DNA of 64,000 nucleotides from Phymatolithon calcareum (Eukaryota; Rhodophyta; Florideophyceae; Hapalidiales). Both the position numbers and the translations under genes were made by a program. The notes beneath the pieces were generated by a model that was not told where the DNA came from, searched no databases, and saw nothing but the letters and a program-made list of their open reading frames with translations. Location of the stretch: the NCBI GenBank assembly GCA_977006965.1, contig OZ345363.1, positions 2,892,595 to 2,956,594 on the forward strand, given 5' to 3'. Every line of letters begins with the position of its first letter. Position 1 is the first letter of the stretch. This document shows positions 21,951-33,487 of this stretch, in pieces.

Positions 21951-22321
21951 CTAGCGCGTGCCGAACAAGCAGAGCGGCGCGCGGAAGAGAATCGAAAAGT
22001 GAGCAATGATGTTCCCGAACTTCTGTCCCGCGCCGTCGCGATGACCGTACTGCCATCGCGACGACTTGCAGAAGCACAACAATGCCGCCAAGAATCACTC
22101 AAGGAGCAAAAGAGAAAGTGCTTTCAGTTAGACAGCTTTTCGCTCTTCAAAAGGCGAGAAAAGCGAGATGGGCGAACAAAAAAACGTTCATTAAGTTCAA
22201 GGTAAGATAAAACAAAGCTGACTCCTAATACTTCCACACCGACCGCAACTCTCTGTACTACATAGCGCTTAGATACTATCCGCTGGCGGACGTGGTTCAG
22301 AGTTGACGATGTCTGCCAGAC

Positions 22322-22362
22322 AATGCGTAACAAACGCTCCAGTGGAGCGTTTGTTACGCATT
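22322..22362. repeat. Perfect 20+1+20 palindrome
   Basis: AATGCGTAACAAACGCTCCA is followed by one G and its exact reverse complement. The hairpin could be very stable. No surrounding gene is recognised (22.06-22.89 kb has no supported gene). Confidence 0.93.
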
Positions 22363-22893
22363 TCGCCAAGCAATCGGAAAGCCATATCTCTTCTAGGCAA
22401 TGTGGAGGATAAAATCACGCAAGACGGAATAATTGGAATTTCGATTATATCTGGTCTTGCTGCTGTCGCAGAGCTTGTCAGGAAGGCCCTAATGTGTTAG
22501 TCCCGTTGGCGATTTCATTTTACTCAATAATTGGGGTACGATTCCTCCTTTTTCATCTCATAATGAGTTGTGTATCACCGCAATTTATGTAACACAACCT
22601 GTAGGTACCAAGCCCTTTTGCGTGTTTGTGCTTCCAGCTCACTGAAGCATTCAACCTGCAGCATGTATTCTTCCGAACTCAATGACTTTGCTGCAGAGCT
22701 CTAGCGGTTTGGATCAAGAATAACACATCATGTCAAGGGGAAGAAAAGAATATGGCTGGACCCCTTGATCCACAGTGCCCGGCGTGCGCACGGAAAGCAG
22801 TACGGTAATACTCTAGTACTGTGTGCAGAACAAGATTTGAAATAATTTCTTTAATTCTCATGACTAGATATAATTTCAGGAATCACAGAACAA

Positions 22894-25800
22894 CATTTTC
22901 ATTCATTTTCATTCATTTTCATTCATTTTCATTCATTTTCATTCATTTTCATTCATTTTCATTCATTTTCATTCATTTTCATTCATTTTCATTCATTTTC
23001 ATTCATTTTCATTCATTTTCATTCATTTTCATTCATTTTCATTCATTTTCATTCATTTTCATTCATTTTCATTCATTTTCATTCATTTTCATTCATTTTC
23101 ATTCATTTTCATTCATTTTCATTCATTTTCATTCATTTTCATTCATTTTCATTCATTTTCATTCATTTTCATTCATTTTCATTCATTTTCATTCATTTTC
23201 ATTCATTTTCATTCATTTTCATTCATTTTCATTCATTTTCATTCATTTTCATTCATTTTCATTCATTTTCATTCATTTTCATTCATTTTCATTCATTTTC
23301 ATTCATTTTCATTCATTTTCATTCATTTTCATTCATTTTCATTCATTTTCATTCATTTTCATTCATTTTCATTCATTTTCATTCATTTTCATTCATTTTC
23401 ATTCATTTTCATTCATTTTCATTCATTTTCATTCATTTTCATTCATTTTCATTCATTTTCATTCATTTTCATTCATTTTCATTCATTTTCATTCATTTTC
23501 ATTCATTTTCATTCATTTTCATTCATTTTCATTCATTTTCATTCATTTTCATTCATTTTCATTCATTTTCATTCATTTTCATTCATTTTCATTCATTTTC
23601 ATTCATTTTCATTCATTTTCATTCATTTTCATTCATTTTCATTCATTTTCATTCATTTTCATTCATTTTCATTCATTTTCATTCATTTTCATTCATTTTC
23701 ATTCATTTTCATTCATTTTCATTCATTTTCATTCATTTTCATTCATTTTCATTCATTTTCATTCATTTTCATTCATTTTCATTCATTTTCATTCATTTTC
23801 ATTCATTTTCATTCATTTTCATTCATTTTCATTCATTTTCATTCATTTTCATTCATTTTCATTCATTTTCATTCATTTTCATTCATTTTCATTCATTTTC
23901 ATTCATTTTCATTCATTTTCATTCATTTTCATTCATTTTCATTCATTTTCATTCATTTTCATTCATTTTCATTCATTTTCATTCATTTTCATTCATTTTC
24001 ATTCATTTTCATTCATTTTCATTCATTTTCATTCATTTTCATTCATTTTCATTCATTTTCATTCATTTTCATTCATTTTCATTCATTTTCATTCATTTTC
24101 ATTCATTTTCATTCATTTTCATTCATTTTCATTCATTTTCATTCATTTTCATTCATTTTCATTCATTTTCATTCATTTTCATTCATTTTCATTCATTTTC
24201 ATTCATTTTCATTCATTTTCATTCATTTTCATTCATTTTCATTCATTTTCATTCATTTTCATTCATTTTCATTCATTTTCATTCATTTTCATTCATTTTC
24301 ATTCATTTTCATTCATTTTCATTCATTTTCATTCATTTTCATTCATTTTCATTCATTTTCATTCATTTTCATTCATTTTCATTCATTTTCATTCATTTTC
24401 ATTCATTTTCATTCATTTTCATTCATTTTCATTCATTTTCATTCATTTTCATTCATTTTCATTCATTTTCATTCATTTTCATTCATTTTCATTCATTTTC
24501 ATTCATTTTCATTCATTTTCATTCATTTTCATTCATTTTCATTCATTTTCATTCATTTTCATTCATTTTCATTCATTTTCATTCATTTTCATTCATTTTC
24601 ATTCATTTTCATTCATTTTCATTCATTTTCATTCATTTTCATTCATTTTCATTCATTTTCATTCATTTTCATTCATTTTCATTCATTTTCATTCATTTTC
24701 ATTCATTTTCATTCATTTTCATTCATTTTCATTCATTTTCATTCATTTTCATTCATTTTCATTCATTTTCATTCATTTTCATTCATTTTCATTCATTTTC
24801 ATTCATTTTCATTCATTTTCATTCATTTTCATTCATTTTCATTCATTTTCATTCATTTTCATTCATTTTCATTCATTTTCATTCATTTTCATTCATTTTC
24901 ATTCATTTTCATTCATTTTCATTCATTTTCATTCATTTTCATTCATTTTCATTCATTTTCATTCATTTTCATTCATTTTCATTCATTTTCATTCATTTTC
25001 ATTCATTTTCATTCATTTTCATTCATTTTCATTCATTTTCATTCATTTTCATTCATTTTCATTCATTTTCATTCATTTTCATTCATTTTCATTCATTTTC
25101 ATTCATTTTCATTCATTTTCATTCATTTTCATTCATTTTCATTCATTTTCATTCATTTTCATTCATTTTCATTCATTTTCATTCATTTTCATTCATTTTC
25201 ATTCATTTTCATTCATTTTCATTCATTTTCATTCATTTTCATTCATTTTCATTCATTTTCATTCATTTTCATTCATTTTCATTCATTTTCATTCATTTTC
25301 ATTCATTTTCATTCATTTTCATTCATTTTCATTCATTTTCATTCATTTTCATTCATTTTCATTCATTTTCATTCATTTTCATTCATTTTCATTCATTTTC
25401 ATTCATTTTCATTCATTTTCATTCATTTTCATTCATTTTCATTCATTTTCATTCATTTTCATTCATTTTCATTCATTTTCATTCATTTTCATTCATTTTC
25501 ATTCATTTTCATTCATTTTCATTCATTTTCATTCATTTTCATTCATTTTCATTCATTTTCATTCATTTTCATTCATTTTCATTCATTTTCATTCATTTTC
25601 ATTCATTTTCATTCATTTTCATTCATTTTCATTCATTTTCATTCATTTTCATTCATTTTCATTCATTTTCATTCATTTTCATTCATTTTCATTCATTTTC
25701 ATTCATTTTCATTCATTTTCATTCATTTTCATTCATTTTCATTCATTTTCATTCATTTTCATTCATTTTCATTCATTTTCATTCATTTTCATTCATTTTC

Positions 25801-26187
25801 ATTCATTTTCATTCATTTTCATTCATTTTCATTCATTTTCATTCATTTTCATTCATTTTCATTCATTTTCATTCATTTTCATTCATTTTCATTCATTTTC
25901 ATTCATTTTCATTCATTTTCATTCATTTTCATTCATTTTCATTCATTTTCATTCATTTTCATTCATTTTCATTCATTTTCATTCATTTTCATTCATTTTC
26001 ATTCATTTTCATTCATTTTCATTCATTTTCATTCATTTTCATTCATTTTCATTCATTTTCATTCATTTTCATTCATTTTCATTCATTTTCATTCATTTTC
26101 ATTCATTTTCATTCATTTTCATTCATTTTCATTCATTTTCATTCATTTTCATTCATTTTCATTCATTTTCATTCATTTTCATTCATT
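22894..26187. repeat. Perfect decamer tandem array, (ATTCATTTTC) x about 329
   Basis: About 3294 bp repeats ATTCATTTTC; I saw no deviation while reading it. On the plus strand no phase contains a stop, which creates a 1129-codon ORF with the period FIFIHFHSFS. This is an accident of composition and not a believable gene. The array starts in mid-unit after CAA and ends at ATTCATT before ATGTGG. Such purity points to recent expansion or an assembly-collapsed or extended repeat. Confidence 0.98.
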
Positions 26188-26503
26188 ATGTGGACATTTT
26201 TGGGGTTTGAGCCAGCTGTATTTTCCTGCCTGAATATATATAACCCGTTCCCCAATTGTTTCTGGAGTCTATCACAAGAACCCAAAAACGAATTGTGGAG
26301 CTCGAAGAAAGTGAATATCAACGGGGTCTAGCGGTCCTCTGAAATGTTGTCATGTGTGCTAGCCTTGAAGTAGTTTCGTACAGAGTTTTGGGAGCTAGGC
26401 AGTAGACGCTTTTTTATTACTCTCCCGTAATGGCTTAATCATCAAGTGCATGCCTTGAGAAGGGCATTGACGTTTCTGTCGTGCAGTTCGATTCAAATAC
26501 AGA

Positions 26504-27430
26504 TTAGAGGCAATTATGATGTCCTAGACAGCAGTAAACCTGTCTATAGCTGGTTAGACTCAGAGAATCTCTATCAGACAGTAGTGACGCAATCCTTCAG
26601 TGCAGGGTTTGAAATCTCGTTTATGCAGTGCTATCAGGATGCAAAATACAATGCCGAAAGCCAAAGGGAATCTCAATATGCAATTCTGAAAAACAGAGAC
26701 AGTGATAGTGCGAAAGACTTCTATAAAAGTCTATCTGCTCGCCTGTCATACGTTACATAACGGAAGATCTGATTGGCTCGTAAGATGTGGGGGGCGGAAA
26801 AATCAAAAGCTTCTAGCCTCCCGGCTTGGTCATAAGTAAAATTGTTCTTTAACTAGTTAGAGTCAACTATGGTGTCGTAGACAGCATTAAACCAGTCTCT
26901 AACTTGTTAGACTCTCATAACATGTACCAGACAGTAGTGACGCAGTCCTTCAGTGCATAGTTTGATATTTCGTGTATGCGGTTCCGTCAGAGTGGAGAAT
27001 ACAATGCCTGAAGCCAAAGAGAATCTCATTGTGCAATTTTGAGAAACAGAGACAATGCTAACGCCAAAGAGCTCCATAAAAGTCTTTTCGGTCGCCTGTC
27101 ATACTTTACATAACGGAAGATCTCATTGTCTTGGGCGAGAAGTCTCTGCGCTTGGTCGGGAACAAAATCATTCTCTAACTCGTTAGAGTAAATTATGATG
27201 TCTCGGATAGTAGTAAACTTGGTTCTATCGGGTTTGACTCTGGGATGCTCTATTACACAGCAGTGACTTGATTCTTGTGTACAGGGTTTAGAATTTTGTA
27301 TATACAGTGATAAAAGGGTGCAAAATACGAGGCCGGAAGCCAAGTAAAATCCCATTTTGCAATTCTAAGAAACAGAAACAGTGCAAATTCCAAAGATCTC
27401 GCAAAAATCTATTCCGGCGCCTCTTCAAGC
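26504..27430 (+). repeat. Three diverged tandem copies of a unit of about 330-355 bp
   Basis: Copies begin with TTAGAG at 26504, 26857 and 27183. Each repeats ATTATGATGTC-like, AGACAGTAGTGACGCA, CAGTGCA, AATACAATGCC and ACAGAGACA segments. Copy 1 keeps a frame of about 100 codons (26446-26760) that is broken in copies 2 and 3, so coding potential is doubtful. It starts 316 bp after the decamer array. Confidence 0.8.
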
Positions 27431-27539
27431 TTGCATGTTTAATTGGCCGTCATGTCTTCGCCGATCAAGTGGTCAAAATGAGCCCCTACAGTTCTATTCT
27501 ATTTCCGGGTGGGGGGACTGGCTCCATTCGGAAAATTTA

Positions 27540-28620
27540 ACTGAAAATAGAGATGAGTCTCCACGCCTTGAATATATTGTGTAGCGCTTCCAGCCAGGGG
27601 ACCTTGCCGGCACTGTTACGCAGACATCGAATTGCTTCGCCCTTGACTATTAACAGCTTCATGTGTTTCGGATGACTGGAGCTGGCGGGAAGGTAGAGGA
27701 AATGGTTGGTAGGCTTTAATAAGGGGCATAAGTCAAGATTGTCTTCAATCGCATGTCGGGAGCCCTTGCGGATTTGAAGGTGGAGGAAGATAGCCAATGT
27801 AGCCGATATGTCGATGGTGAAGGAGAGGTTGCATCTTCTGTTAAGTTGACGGATGAGTTGTCGCGCATTTTCTTCCGTGTTAACCACCGCGAAGCCGTCA
27901 TTGATATAGCACAGCTGTATCTGAATGGCTTCGTTGTTCCAGAGTATTTCCTTGAATTTGAAGCAAAGGTCATGGTTCGCAAATGCCGGAGCGACGGCTG
28001 TTCCTGTCGCGGTACCTTGTATCTGTCGGTAGATTTTCATTCAAACGAGATGTAATTGTTATACATCAATAACTTCAGGACCGTTAACCAAAACCCGTCG
28101 CGTTCCCTCAGCTCAGGTACGTTCTACTTTAGTGTTTTGATCGCGTCTTGTAGGTCAATGCTCGTGTAGAGGGCTTCGACATCGTATGTCAAGAAGACTC
28201 CAGGTCGTTTGAACTTTAAATTTTCCAGAACTTGTGCCACGGTCTTAGAGTCCTTGGGGATTTCCGGAATAATTTCGAAGATCGCCTACAACTTTTCTGC
28301 AAATGCCTTGCTCAGAGGCGACAGTATGTATGAGTGTTGCACAGTGACTGGCCTTGAGGTGAGCATCTTCTTCTTGTGAAGCTTCAGCATAACGTAGAAG
28401 GGTGCTGGTTGGGTATCCTCCCGCGCCAAGCTCATCCACTTGTCGACAAATCAGGGATGCGCGCGTGCCGTTCCGATGATGCGTCGCATGCGTAAGCGAA
28501 TGTCTTCGATTTGAAACCGGGGTACCTCTCCATATGTGCTCCATCCTGCACGTGCTGCAGCGCCTTGTTCAGATAGATGTGTTTATGGATCGCGACAACT
28601 CTGAGGTTCTTGTCGGCCAT
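27540..28620 (-). pseudogene. Penelope-like element reverse transcriptase, broken
   Basis: Minus-strand reading gives FYVMLKLHKKKMLTSRPVTV, SYILSPLSKAFAEKL(stop)AIFE, VFLTYDVEALYTSIDLQDAI, then in another frame YRQIQGTATGTAVAPAFAN, CYINDGFAVV (the degraded YIDD box) and FLYLPASSSHPKHMKLLIVKG. These are the diagnostic blocks of Penelope-like RTs (KLHK, TYDV-LYT, GT-MG-AP, Y-DD, S-HP-H-K). Frameshifts and stops disable it. No GIY-YIG endonuclease was found downstream, so it is 3'-incomplete or of an endonuclease-lacking type. Confidence 0.9.
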
Positions 28621-28631
28621 CTTCGTAATCC

Positions 28632-30264
28632 CTATGCATCTTCTTGATATCCCTGAGGCCCTTTAAAATGAGAAGATCGCGTTTCGACCGGCGGTGTGGT
28701 GTTGCAGGCGTGTGCATGTGGATGGACCACTTGGCGCATCAGCGCCGTGCATTGCTCGAGTTTTGGTTGTTTGCCTTCCAAGCCGATGGGTTCTTTACGT
28801 TTCCAGGTGACTCTATCACCTTCTTTGGCAAGCTCGACACTCTGTTCCATTAGCGTTGAGAAATAGGCTAGCTGAACAAGTGCGATATTTTCAACTGCAG
28901 AACGATTTTCGTCATCGAGCTCGTTCAAAGACGTCTTATGCCAATCATCTTTTGCTGTGTCTCTGATGCTCGCCTTTTGAAAGTCGAAGTCTAGTGTGTG
29001 ACCGACCTCACCATTTATTTTGAACGGAAGCACGCATCTCTGTGAGATCGAGATGCGAGCAATAAGGTATTGTACTTGGCCCCTGGCATATTCGCGATCT
29101 GATGAACGCAGAGTTACAAACTTCTCAGCAGATCCATTGTCTCCAATTGAGCCTTGAGTTGTGTGCGCAGATGCGAGAACGACAAGGTTTTGGGATGTCC
29201 ACCACTTGGTTTTCTGGAAGGACGTTAATGACTTCAAGTCATACAAGTCCAATTCTTTGGTAGCCGCGAGCCATTCAGACCCAAATCTTGCCAGGAACGA
29301 TACAACCCATCGAACGGAGCACTCCTTCGGCTTCTTGACTTCAGACATGACGCCAAAACCGTGCCATATCGCTGTGTCGTTCTTGATCTCTGTAACTCAC
29401 TCGTGAGAATATTGCGGGTCGTACGGGAATGTCGACATTTGAGAACTCGTTGTCGATAAGTGAGCTATTCACGACCATGTGATATTCAAAAGTCCTCTTG
29501 ATATTCTCCAAGGACGGGTCACTGGGAGAATAGCGATTTTTCCAGTTCTCCCTTACCCAGTTGTAAACGTTTTTGCAAATCTTCTTCATGGCTCCAAAGT
29601 GCCAGTGTATTTCATCGGTTGAGTTGTCAGGAAGTGCAGAAGAAGAAGAACTCGATTGAATGGAAGAAGGCGAAGAGGAGACAGGCTGTATCCAGGACAG
29701 TAACCAGTTGTACACGGAGACACATTTGGTCTTGAAGTAGTACAACAAGCTTAGTAGGCCACGTTTCTACTTCGAGCGACAGCTCTTCATATTGGAAAGC
29801 ATCTCCTCGACGCCGCCAGATTACCTATAATGAGGTGCATCATAGCCCAGCCGAACAAGACATCTGAGAACAGAAATATTCCAGTTGCGAAATTCGTACA
29901 GTAGAACAAGTCCCCATATTGATCGCAAAACATGGTAACTGTTTAGCACTGCAACCGCAATTGCCGCGGCTGCCTCCTTGTAGTCTTTGTTCTTGATTTA
30001 CAGAACGATGTAGAAGACGAGAGATCCCAATGAAGGTAATGAGACCAACAACTGTATCATTCCATTACGACGCGTTTCGCGGATGGTGCGCCACTTTTCG
30101 GTGATGAAATCGAGAGCGTAAATGAATGCGAGTGGAATGAATGCGATAGCATAGATGGAGAAGACGAGCACCGGGTCGTCCGCGAGAGACGGACCTTCGT
30201 TGGAGCAGCAGCATTTGGACATGGCTTTATGTCGCGCGGGGGTTCTGAGGTTGTTGACTTTCAT
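28632..30264 (-). pseudogene. Broken gene for an unidentified membrane protein
   Basis: From ATG 30264 one frame runs to about 29325 with in-frame stops near 29998, 29825 and 29765. After a frameshift near 29345 it continues to 28632. The combined product would be about 540 aa. It has two N-terminal membrane segments (LVFSIYAIAFIPLAFIYAL and MIQLLVSLPSLGSLVFYIVL), a possible third (VLNSYHVLRSIWGLVLLY), a Ser-rich linker and a soluble C-terminal half (KKICKNVYNWVRENWKN, RISISQRCVLPFKING). I do not know the family. It abuts the Penelope-like fragment. If the organism used introns, some breaks could be introns, but the conserved frame across the stops argues for decay. Confidence 0.5.
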
Positions 30265-30445
30265 GGTGCAGTTCCGAGCTTGGTTGTGGCCTTCCCAAGT
30301 TTTGCCGATCTCGTTGATGATGCAAGCAGCATACTGTAGTGCGCTCCAATGTCGATGACTCTTTCTTTCTTTAATGCAGAATGCGTTAATTAACGCCAGA
30401 ACTATCCCTAGAGTAAGGTCTCATTGTTCAAATATTGGAATATCT

Positions 30446-30970
30446 CTACGGGTCTCTCCCTGCACAGATTTTCAACCGATTTGTCTCGCACTCTTCCGAT
30501 AAATTTCGTCGAGAGGCAGTCCTCCCAGAACAGTGTAAGATGAGGTGCTCCACTGTCTCCTTGACGCCATACGGGCACATCTTGCATACTGGGTCGTAGA
30601 GAAGCGGTTCATTCTCGCTGTGTCCATGGTGAAAGCTTCCCACAATAGGGCTGGAGCTCACTTTGAGCCCGTGAAGTACCACCTCTGCACGTCTCTGCGA
30701 GATGTGCAGATCTTTCGGAAGCGAAGGAAGGGTCACTGGTTTGCTCCTACAGGACGGCTTGATGATGGATCGCGCCGCTTCCAAAGTGAGAGGTATCGCT
30801 TCGTGCAACGGCAGACTCGATTCCGAAATTCCACGTCGCACAAGTTCATCAGCAGCCTCATTATTTGCGACGCCGCAGTGACTCGGTAACCAAACACACT
30901 CTATCTGAATCTCGCGTGAAAATAACCGTTCCATAAGGTTCCATAGATTCCGAACCATGTCACCAAACAT
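30446..30970 (-). pseudogene. LINE RNase H domain and C-terminal zinc-finger fragment
   Basis: The frame includes IECVWLPSHCGVANNEAADE, the last catalytic region of type-I RNase H, followed about 90 residues later by CKMCPYGVKETVEHLILHC, the C-x2-C...H-x4-C finger common at LINE C-termini. The upstream RT is not found, so this is an isolated fragment of a LINE family different from LINE1-3. Confidence 0.82.
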
Positions 30971-31122
30971 CTGCGGTTGTCCGTTGAGCGCGTCTATGCA
31001 GCTATATCTTCAGAATATACTTGTGGTCGACGAATGCGGTTCCTTCGAAAACATTCGAGGGCACCGGCTCACGGAACCCACATAGAATCGTTTACTTCAG
31101 TCGTCAGCTTCCCAACAACCTT

Positions 31123-32660
31123 TTAGGGCCGATCTTTCTTTCCTGCAGAAAAATCGACGCCGTTCTGCATTGCTTGATTCTTTCGTACTTGTTTTTGGAT
31201 ACGTGAGACAACACGAGCTTTTTTCACGTCAGTAGCGTAGGGAAAAAAGAACTTGGACCGAAGAAAATTGCATAATTTATCTGGGATTGAAATGATTTTC
31301 TTGTCATAGCGCTTACATGAGAACGGCATTTTATTGGCCAAATGGAATCCTCAACCTGATCAGCTTTCTAATTGTTAAAACCCGATGCAGGGCTAACAAG
31401 TTGGAAGATTAATTTCAATAATTTATTTTTATACGAGGAGGACTTTAACATTCTTTCTCTCTAAATTTTTGGAAGGAGGTAAGCACAAAACAAGTTGGAT
31501 TTTCTAAACAATTTGAGAAAGGTAAAGAGGGATTAACAAATTGTTTCCAACTTAATTTTTGCAAGGAGGTAAGAACAAAATATGTTGGATTTTCCAATAA
31601 TTTAAGGGCGTGAACAGGAAATGACAACAATCGGTTTGTGGACCGATTTGTCAGCGTTTCGGTTCACTGCAGTCCAGTGCATTTTAACCACGAGGAATAA
31701 AGAACAGTAATGCGCAGCGAGGAAGGATATGGATCACTAACGCACATGCAAAATGAATCCCTCACCCGGCGTCATCTTCGATTCCGAGGATGACTCAAAG
31801 GCCGAAAAGCATACAGTAGCATCCGCAGAGCCCCCAGACTACAGAATTTGCATTTAATGCCGCCAAATACATTAAGGAGATGTGTACCGTAAGCCGGGAT
31901 AACAAATGAAAGTAAAACGTAAGAGTACTAGGCCGGAATGGGTACAATAGGATCCGAGGGCGGAGCCCGAGGGATTATTGTACCCACAAGGGCCAGGTAC
32001 GAGTACATTTTACACATTTCTTATCCCGGCTTACGGTACACAAACGACTTGTTTTTGTAGACGCGAGAAAACACGCCGTTTTGAAAACTACAAGATCGTT
32101 GCCAATGGAAGCTCCCACACAAAGTACAAAAATGACTCTTTCACTGGTCCACTACGAACCGAAACAATGATAAAGCGGTCAATGCCCAGACTGTTTGTCG
32201 TTTTCTGTTCACGTTTTCAAAATATTAGAAAAAACTAGCTTATTTAGGTCTTACCTCTGCACAAAAACTAAGTGAGAAAAAACCTATTTTTTCCTCTTCC
32301 CTTCTCAAATTCTTTAGAAAATCCATTTTATATTTCTCTCCTCTCCGAGGAATAATGTAGTGATTTACAACTTATAAAATCTTCAACACATCAAAATAAA
32401 CAATCGAATTTATGCTTCGAACTTATTTTTCCCCCATCAGGTTTTATAAGTTGAAGGTTGACCGGGCTGGGAAGATCATCTGGCCAATAGATCTGCGTTT
32501 TAATGAAACTGATATCAGCGCTGAAATGCTCAATTTCAGATGCACTATTAAATATTTATCGGTCCAAGTTCACATTTACCTTCGTCAGTTACGTGAAAGC
32601 AGCTCGTGTTTTATCCCGTCTGCAAAGAAAGCAGAACCGTATGTCTCAGATCACCCCATT
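31123..32660. repeat. Inverted pair of a diverged repeat
   Basis: The minus strand at 31341-31123 reads LRSKFFFPYATDVKKARVVS and the plus strand at 32503-32620 reads YRSKFTFTFVSYVKAARVLS, each followed by an RIQKQ/RLQRKQ stretch. The similarity places one repeat family in opposite orientations about 1.1 kb apart. The family is unknown. Between them are an AT-rich 31.46-31.61 kb partial duplication (AGGAGGTAAG-ACAAAA twice) and the 31.9-kb inverted repeat. Confidence 0.5.
31881..32042. repeat. MITE-like inverted-repeat element, 162 bp
   Basis: The ends are exact inverted copies for 22 bp (TGTGTACCGTAAGCCGGGATAA) and remain similar inward to about 70 bp each (the inner ends both read GGGTACAATA). 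No convincing target duplication is seen, so superfamily assignment is open. Confidence 0.85.
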
Positions 32661-33118
32661 GCTAATGAAGTGGGTCCTATTGAGAGGGTACCATGTGTCC
32701 CAATGGAAGGCAAGTCGGCACCTTTCTAGCTTATCTACCTTATCGACGATTTTTTTCGTTCTTTGCTCTTGGTCTTTTTTATGACATCTTCCTTTCTTCA
32801 TTGATTCAGCCTTGTTAATACTTGCTCATTTGATTTCCTACTTTCCTTTGATTCTTGATTATTTCTGGGAAAGACCTATATTGGTTCTTGCTTGTGGGAT
32901 TCCGGCTTGATCCCTCACCTCAGCGCAGCTCTACTTCGTAGAACCTTATCTTGCAAGTTTGGACGGCTTTTTCGAGCATGTTCCTGAATTCTGGTCCTTC
33001 CCCAGATCACCCCAGTCGAGAATGTGTGCAATGAAAATTTTACGTACAGTATGATAGCCGACCAACTTTCCAATACTGTACAGTACCCAAGCAAGTAGAC
33101 CCGCTTGAGAGTCGACGG

Positions 33119-33487
33119 GAGGCAGAGCGTCGCCCAAGCAGCTCGCAACCACAGCCGCTCGATAATCCGCTCCCGAATCCGGAGGAGTCAAGAATCCGCA
33201 AAGGCAGGGAACCGTCACCCCTTGGCGAAATTCGCAAATTCATGAAGTCCGTTGAGTTGTTCATCTGGAAGCTTCCGTTGGGGCGCCTCGTTCGCGAGAA
33301 TGTGCAGAACTTCAAGTCCGATGTCCGGTTCCAGAGCTCGGGCGTTATGGCGCTGCAGTAGGCTTCGGAGGCTTATCTTGTAGGTCTGTTCGACGGCACA
33401 AACCTATGCGCCACCAGTGCCAAGCGTGTTAATATCATGCTGAAGAAGGTTGAACTTTCGCACCGTATCCAGGGCGAGCGCGCATGA
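33119..33487 (+). pseudogene. Histone H3-like pseudogene or fragment
   Basis: The frame reads [45 protein letters not shown](stop)[26 protein letters not shown], then [10 protein letters not shown] and a TGA at 33485-33487. This is the H3 histone fold from alpha-N to the C-terminal RIRGERA. A TAG at 33359-33361 replaces the conserved Glu of LQEASEAY, and several core residues differ from H3. The tail upstream ([16 protein letters not shown]...) is not the H3 tail, and no in-frame ATG is found. Loop 1 is not lengthened as in typical CENP-A. Most likely a dead H3 variant copy. Confidence 0.82.

Noticed and set aside
22821-26210. 1129-codon ORF of repeating FIFIHFHSFS
   Set aside because: It is only the stop-free translation of the decamer array. 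The flanking codons show no gene, and the other strand has stops in all frames.
33119-33487. Centromeric H3 (CENP-A)
   Set aside because: Loop 1 is not lengthened and the alpha-2/alpha-3 region follows ordinary H3 ([15 protein letters not shown]). The divergent tail alone is not enough.
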